Assembly: GCA_000708835.1 (NCBI GenBank)
Contig: DF237105.1
Location: forward strand, 99,546-124,087
Origin: Klebsormidium nitens
Taxonomy: Eukaryota > Streptophyta > Klebsormidiophyceae > Klebsormidiales > Klebsormidiaceae
Length of the DNA stretch: 24,542 nt
Direction: 5' to 3'
In this document: positions 20,246 to 24,542 of the stretch, in pieces
Layout: each line of letters starts with the position of its first letter
Position numbering within the stretch: the first letter of the stretch is position 1
Notes under the pieces: model-generated
What the model saw: the letters and a program-made list of their open reading frames with translations, nothing else
The model's database searches: none
Told to the model about the DNA's origin: nothing
Translations under genes and position numbers: made by a program

Positions 20246-23200
20246 TTAACGAGAAAAAGGACAAGTGTCGGATAAACGATTGGTTTGAGAGAAGGAGCAA
20301 CGAGAAAACATCACAGAGCAACATCCCCGACCTGTGAGATTTGTGATGACGTTTCCCGCTTTCTGTGGGGTCAGCGCGCGCAGCTGCCCCCCCGCGCCGC
20401 CCTGTAACAGAGTCCGCACCGCAACCCGCTGCTCTTTGACACTGCTCGTGGCACCGACAGCCGCCTCGAACTCGGCCAGCGCTGCTGACGTCATGTTCGG
20501 AAGCGAGGATAACACCTGCAATACATGAAACATGTTTCTTTTCCTGCGCCGTCAAGTTTCGGCTAAGTTGGAATCCAGGACTGTGTGCTGCAATTGTGGC
20601 AGCTCCTATTGAACAGTCTCTTCATCGAGAAGACTGCGTCGAGCTTCAATTCAAAGCGTCTTCTGCGTCTTCACTCTTGCTCTGTGAGAAACAGAGGCCC
20701 TCCAGCAGAAAACCGACGAGGCTAAGTTAAAAACGTCCAAGCTTCGAATTCTTTTACAGCAGTGATGCAATCACCAACGAAGCAGTAAAAGAAGGGAAAC
20801 TGAGGCTTTGAAAGCTTCGTAGACGTATGTCTAACAAGGGATATAGAGAAGCCGGAAAGTCTAATTTGGCCTTGCACGTGGTTTTGATGACAAGACGTGC
20901 CCTTTATTTGGTTGTGGAAAAGGGCCGACTTATTCACCCAGCAACTCAACTTGACGTGAGATTGACAGACAGTTAGCAGCTGGCTAATCCTCACCTCACC
21001 ATCACGGTTGACCTATGAACAAAGTGTCAAACAACCGCACCCGCCAAGACTACCCAATGACACTGACTGCTCTCACAATACTACAAGGCAGTACCTGTCT
21101 GACGGCTGGTGTCACCGGCGCAAGGCGGAGGTAGATGTCGAGAACGAGCGCCAGAAGGTCCGCCTGAATCTGGGCGTTGCTTTCGAGCGCGAGCGCGCGT
21201 ACGGCGGTGGCGAGAAGCGTGCGCCCGACGAGTTCGTGCAAACGGGGGTCTGCTGGGGCGACCTGCGAAGAGATGGGGTGATTCAGACGGTCGCCCAAAA
21301 GGGGTGGGATAAAAAAGTAGTCCTTTGAGCGCGCGTACGGCGGTGGCGAGAAGCGTGCGCCCGACGAGTTCGTGCAAACGAGGGTCTGCTGGGGCGACCT
21401 GGAGATGAAGCAACAAGTCAGATGGTCGCCCGCATACGTATGGGGCCAAGAAATAAAAGGGTTGCTTTGAAGCGCAAGCGTCTGCAGAACGGTGGCGAGT
21501 AGTATGCGTCCAAAAAGATCGTGCAGGCGGGGGTCTGCTTGGGGCGACCTGCGAAGCGGATGAAGCGGTTCAAACGGTCGCCGAAAAGCGGGTAGAGTCA
21601 AGGAAAGTGGTGCTTTCAGCGCGAGCGCTCGTACCGCGGCGGCAAGAAGCGTCCCGCCCTACGAGTTTGTGCAGGCGGAGGTCCGCTGGGGCGACATGGG
21701 CAAGAAGGAATAAGTCAAACGGTCGCCCGGATCCGTAAGGGGTCAAAAAATAGAACGGTTGCTTTCGAGCGCGAAGGGTAGTATGGCCGTAACGAGAAGA
21801 GTGCGCCCCAGGAGAAGGCCCAGGCGGGGGCTTGCGGGGGCGACCTGCGAAGGGACGAGAAGCATGGTTGCCTAAATCTCGTTCGGGGGTTTCAGACCAA
21901 GGACGGAGTTGCTTTCCAGAGCGAGCGTGCACACTGCCGTGGCGAGGAGCGTGCACCCCACGAGGTCGTGCAGGCGGGAATCTGCTGGGGCGACCTGCGA
22001 AGGGACGGGAAATTTTTCAACGGTCGTCTAGTTTTCGCATGGGAGTTGATCCGATGAGGGAGTTGCTTTTGAGCGCGAGTGGTCGCGACGAGGTGTCGAG
22101 AGGGCGCCCTAAAACCTTAGAATCCCAAAACACCCTACGAATCCTGCAGGCGGGGGTCTACAAGGGCGACGTGCCAGAAACGTTCAATGTTGAGACAGTA
22201 GACCTTTTCTAGTATGGAGATGTGACGGCACGTCAAACCACTATCGCGAGCGGTTCGGATTGGAACATCGATTCAAAAGGTGACGGGGAGACGAGATTCT
22301 GCGAAAGCTCTGCAAGTGCTATCGCAGTGGATACAAGTGCTATCGTGAGACCACAGCCACCGAAAGATGTTTCACTACCCCCCCGATCGAAAGAACCCTA
22401 AACTAGAGCCAGCTGTATACTGCTTACTGAATACTGAATGCTGATTGCTGAATGCTGAATGCTAAATACTGACTACTGAGTTCTGAATACTGAATACTGA
22501 CTATTAAATACCGCGCCCGACGCCAATGCACATAAGGACGAACTAGCACGACACAAGGGCGACACGGCCGACAGAACGAGTCGTCAAAAAGAGAGCCCAC
22601 CTGCGCAGCTCCGCTGGCCAGGATAAGCGCTTTTTGGGCGGCCTCCGTGTCCGGCCACGTGAGTGCCTGGGTCGCCAGTTCGAGCCCGGCCGCCGCGGCC
22701 GGGGGGTGCTGGAGCAACCAGCCCAACAAACCGGGGTCTACTTGGTTGCGGATTTGTTGGGAGGGTTCTGGCTTGGTGGGGGGAAAACTGGAGGGGGCGA
22801 ATAGAGCCAGCAGCGAGCAGACGTCCCTGTGAGGAGCATTTTGTGTGAACGGTTTGTCGGTTTGTTTCCCACTTCTTAGCCTGCTTCTGAAATCACAGCG
22901 TGACAGGTTTCAGAAGGGTAGGCAGTCCATACGGACTACTTGGGAGGTCACTTCGCTGGCTGCGCTGAAACCGCTGATTGGCTTAAAAGGAAAAAGGGCC
23001 GACCAAGACGATACATCGGCCTTTGAAGAGAAGTTTCTGAAGTGCTTTCAAGTTATCCTGGACTAGATGCCGGTCATGCGAAGAAGCCTGAATCAAAGTG
23101 CCATTTGCTTGAACAAGCATTATGCAGTATGATTACCGTCATCGGGATGTAAGCCAAATCAGGACAACCCTCAGGGGCCTGCAAAAACCTGTCTGTGAGA

Positions 23201-24542
23201 TGCAATTGGCATCCCAGTCCCATGTCGACTTACAAGTGTCTCAACTTGTGCAGACTCGACAGGTTATGGAACGCGATCCTACCTGCTCAAATCTCGAACC
23301 ATCTTGTCAAGCAAGATTTCTTCCGCAGCCCCCCCCTTGGTTTGCTGCAGCGGCGGACCCCCCGTTTGCGTGGCCAGCTGGGCCCACCCCCCAGCGAGGG
23401 TCGTGTGCGCTTGCGCCAAAACAGGGGGGACCAGTGGGGCCAGCCACGCTTCCCATTGAGGGGGGGGGCAGTGGGACACAATGGGAGAGACCTGTAAGAG
23501 GCGAAACGGGGGGGTGATGAACCATAAGCTCAGAGTGACTCTTAAATGCAAGGGCTATATGATTCTCAAAGGCAAAATTGCACAAAACAGGGGGGACCGA
23601 TGGGGCGAGCCACATTTCGCATCCAGAGAGGGGACAGTAAGAGCCGTTGGGGGAGACCTGTATGAGAAAGAACCCAGACTTTTGAAAAGATACTTGCGGG
23701 GAGGTCACATGCTTAACGGTTCCGCTTAGAAGTTGAAGAAGTGGGAACCGGAGACCCTCTGAACTGGCACTTTTACCAGGACTAGGACGGTCAAAGAATG
23801 GATCTTGAGGGGGAAACTCGACCATACGTCAGTAATAAAGACTTAAGGGATTGTGGGGTTTCAAGCTCAAGGAGACGAGGAAAGGGGCTTCTGTAGGAGT
23901 CGACAATCCTGGCAAACAGGACTGAAATGCATCCTCTTCGGGTCTCTCCAGAACGATGCTCCCAAGTCAATTGGACAAAAAGACTGGTCAGAGTGCACAA
24001 GCACATGAAGTTTGGATATCCGAACTTGGCCACTTGGAGCCAGTCTCACGTGCAACGCTTCGGTGACTTTGCTGCAAATGTCGCTTCAGGGCCACCCTCT
24101 CCTGCTTTGCCACAGCTTATCCTTTTGCCTTTTTGAATCGACAGCGCTGCCTTTCCTTATGAATCTTTTGAAGCTCATCCGACCTCAAATCCTTTTTAGA
24201 AGAAACTCTTCGCCCCGGCATCTCAAAGGTTATTCAAGAGAGAGTGCCCGCACAGGTAAACTGCAAACAGCCGACACAAGAAAGCGTGCACCTTCTCCTG
24301 CGCACAGCAAAAAGTATATGCTCACCACGGACTTGATCAACAGCCGCAGGTGCCGAATCTCCATCGCCGCAAGGCTCCCCGTGAGCGCGGACGCCGCAAC
24401 AGCCCCCCACTCCGACCGGTCGAAAAACCCGGGCACGCGCGCGGCGGCTGTTCCCAAAACAGTGTACCCCGCCTCGCGCACTCCCTTGAGCCAATTTCGG
24501 GGGACTTGCTCTTCTTCCGGGGGGGAGATTCCCTTGTGTGAT
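20246..24542 (-). CDS. HST: Exportin-5 / HASTY, C-terminal exons (partial)
   Basis: C-terminal ~340 residues of the karyopherin that exports small RNAs or precursors from the nucleus with Ran-GTP; in plants HASTY affects miRNA levels. Exons in transcript order: A 24542-24326 (open at the window edge; WLKGVREAGYTVLG, then EIRHLRLLIKSV); B 23491-23283 (VSPIVSHCPPPQWEAWLAPL, then DKMVRDLS); C 22826-22601 (DVCSLLALF, GLLGWLLQH, ALTWPDTEA); D 21262-21095 (HELVGRTLLATAVRALALES, then TPAVRQ); E 20515-20246 (VLSSLPNMTSAAL, LRALTPQKAGNVITNL, stop). Introns are phase 0 (A/B), 2 (B/C), 0 (C/D) and 0 (D/E), all GT-AG, and the joins read through cleanly (SV|VSP, LS-R-DVCSLL, AQ|VAP, RQ|VLSS). The order and motifs match the HASTY HEAT-repeat C-terminus as I know it. 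The ~25 residues after NVITNL are not conserved; a final intron at the acag|gtcggg site could change that end. GC is high in the exons. Introns C/D and A/B carry partial exon copies. Confidence 0.92.
21190..22175 (-). repeat. Seven-copy tandem array of the start of exportin-5 exon D
   Basis: Seven copies of the acceptor plus the first ~72 bp of exon D, each followed by ~65-80 bp of intron-like sequence. The first bases of the exon copies (minus strand) are at 21262, 21398, 21548, 21695, 21844, 21994 and 22170; the periods are 136, 150, 147, 149, 150 and 176 bp. Only the copy at 21262 continues into the full 168-bp exon. The others diverge after RAL or LALQSN. Five keep CAG|GTC at the acceptor; those at 21695 (CAT) and 22170 (CAC) have lost it. 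The copy at 21548 has one extra base (CCCCAAGCAG), which shifts its frame. The six extra copies lie in intron C/D and explain most of its 1338 nt. Confidence 0.9.
22426..22509 (+). repeat. 7-bp minisatellite (ACTGAAT)n in intron C/D
   Basis: Twelve consecutive 7-mers of the form ACTGAAT/GCTGAAT with substitutions, the last being attaaat. It lies in the exportin intron between exon C and the degenerate end of the exon D array. Confidence 0.85.
23583..23660 (-). repeat. Partial upstream copy of exportin-5 exon B
   Basis: A catacag acceptor followed by GTCTCCCCC starts at 23657 and matches the first ~75 bp of exon B (start 23491), 166 bp away. Its frame reads VSPNGSYCPLSGCEMWLAP, then PSVPPVL, against VSPIVSHCPPPQWEAWLAPL, then VPPVL in the real exon. 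The downstream two thirds of the exon and its donor are absent. The copy sits in intron A/B; splicing into it would lead into unrelated sequence. Confidence 0.85.

Noticed and set aside
21050-21601. A 183-residue minus-strand frame with repeated PADPRLHELVGRTLLATA, as if a repeat protein
   Set aside because: It is explained by exon D plus intronic partial copies. The frame runs through acceptor and intron sequence, and one copy is frameshifted.
21190-22175. CRISPR-like reading of the ~150-bp periodic array
   Set aside because: The units are long, degenerate and homologous to an exon, and the spacers resemble one another as intron sequence.
22426-22509. CRISPR-like array from regularly spaced repeats
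   Set aside because: The 7-bp units are contiguous with no spacers, and the genome is eukaryotic.
23307-23825. 172-codon minus-strand frame rich in Pro/Gly
   Set aside because: It joins the exon B partial copy to an out-of-frame reading of real exon B; it is not a separate gene.

Overview
This is a nuclear genome window from a eukaryote. Genes are split by GT-AG introns, some very short (44 and 49 nt). The best protein match is a plant-type exportin-5 (HASTY). There is also a Kangaroo-like DIRS retrotransposon, a class first described in the green alga Volvox. I infer a green-lineage organism, most likely a streptophyte alga of Klebsormidium type; the species is not proven by anything seen here. 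Layout: (1) 26-~895, minus strand: 3' part of a multi-exon gene with two CxxC knuckles and a Cys/His-rich tail. (2) 1441-~6170: a decayed tyrosine-recombinase (DIRS/Kangaroo-like) retrotransposon. A ~132 bp direct repeat (1441-1572 and 2284-2416) precedes an intact plus-strand recombinase ORF (2573-3604). A frameshifted minus-strand RT/RNase H region converges on it (6165-4100). (3) 7247-8002, minus: an F-box-like gene with a reading-frame conflict. (4) 8142-8279: a 138-bp MITE-like element with 14-bp terminal inverted repeats and telomere-like motifs inside. (5) 9960-14835, plus: a multi-exon gene for a predicted type II membrane protein with a filamin/Ig-like middle and an SGNH (PC-esterase/NXPE/TBL-like) catalytic part, GDST near the start and DGYH near the end. 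(6) 15913-17456, minus: a membrane protein of unknown family with a large domain between hydrophobic segments. (7) 20246-24542, minus: the last five exons of an exportin-5/HASTY orthologue, continuing past the window edge; four splice junctions can be placed to the base. The main novelty is local tandem duplication at exon starts. The penultimate exportin exon has its first ~72 bp plus acceptor and intron flank repeated seven times (periods 136-176 bp). An earlier exportin exon has a partial upstream copy 166 bp away. The SGNH gene has an internal 167-bp exon duplication whose two AG|GT sites could splice out exactly one unit and restore the frame. Three duplications with AG|GT inside in two genes suggest a local mechanism for exon duplication or intron gain. 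Apart from the transposon, the genes are independent single-copy eukaryotic genes with no operon-like link.
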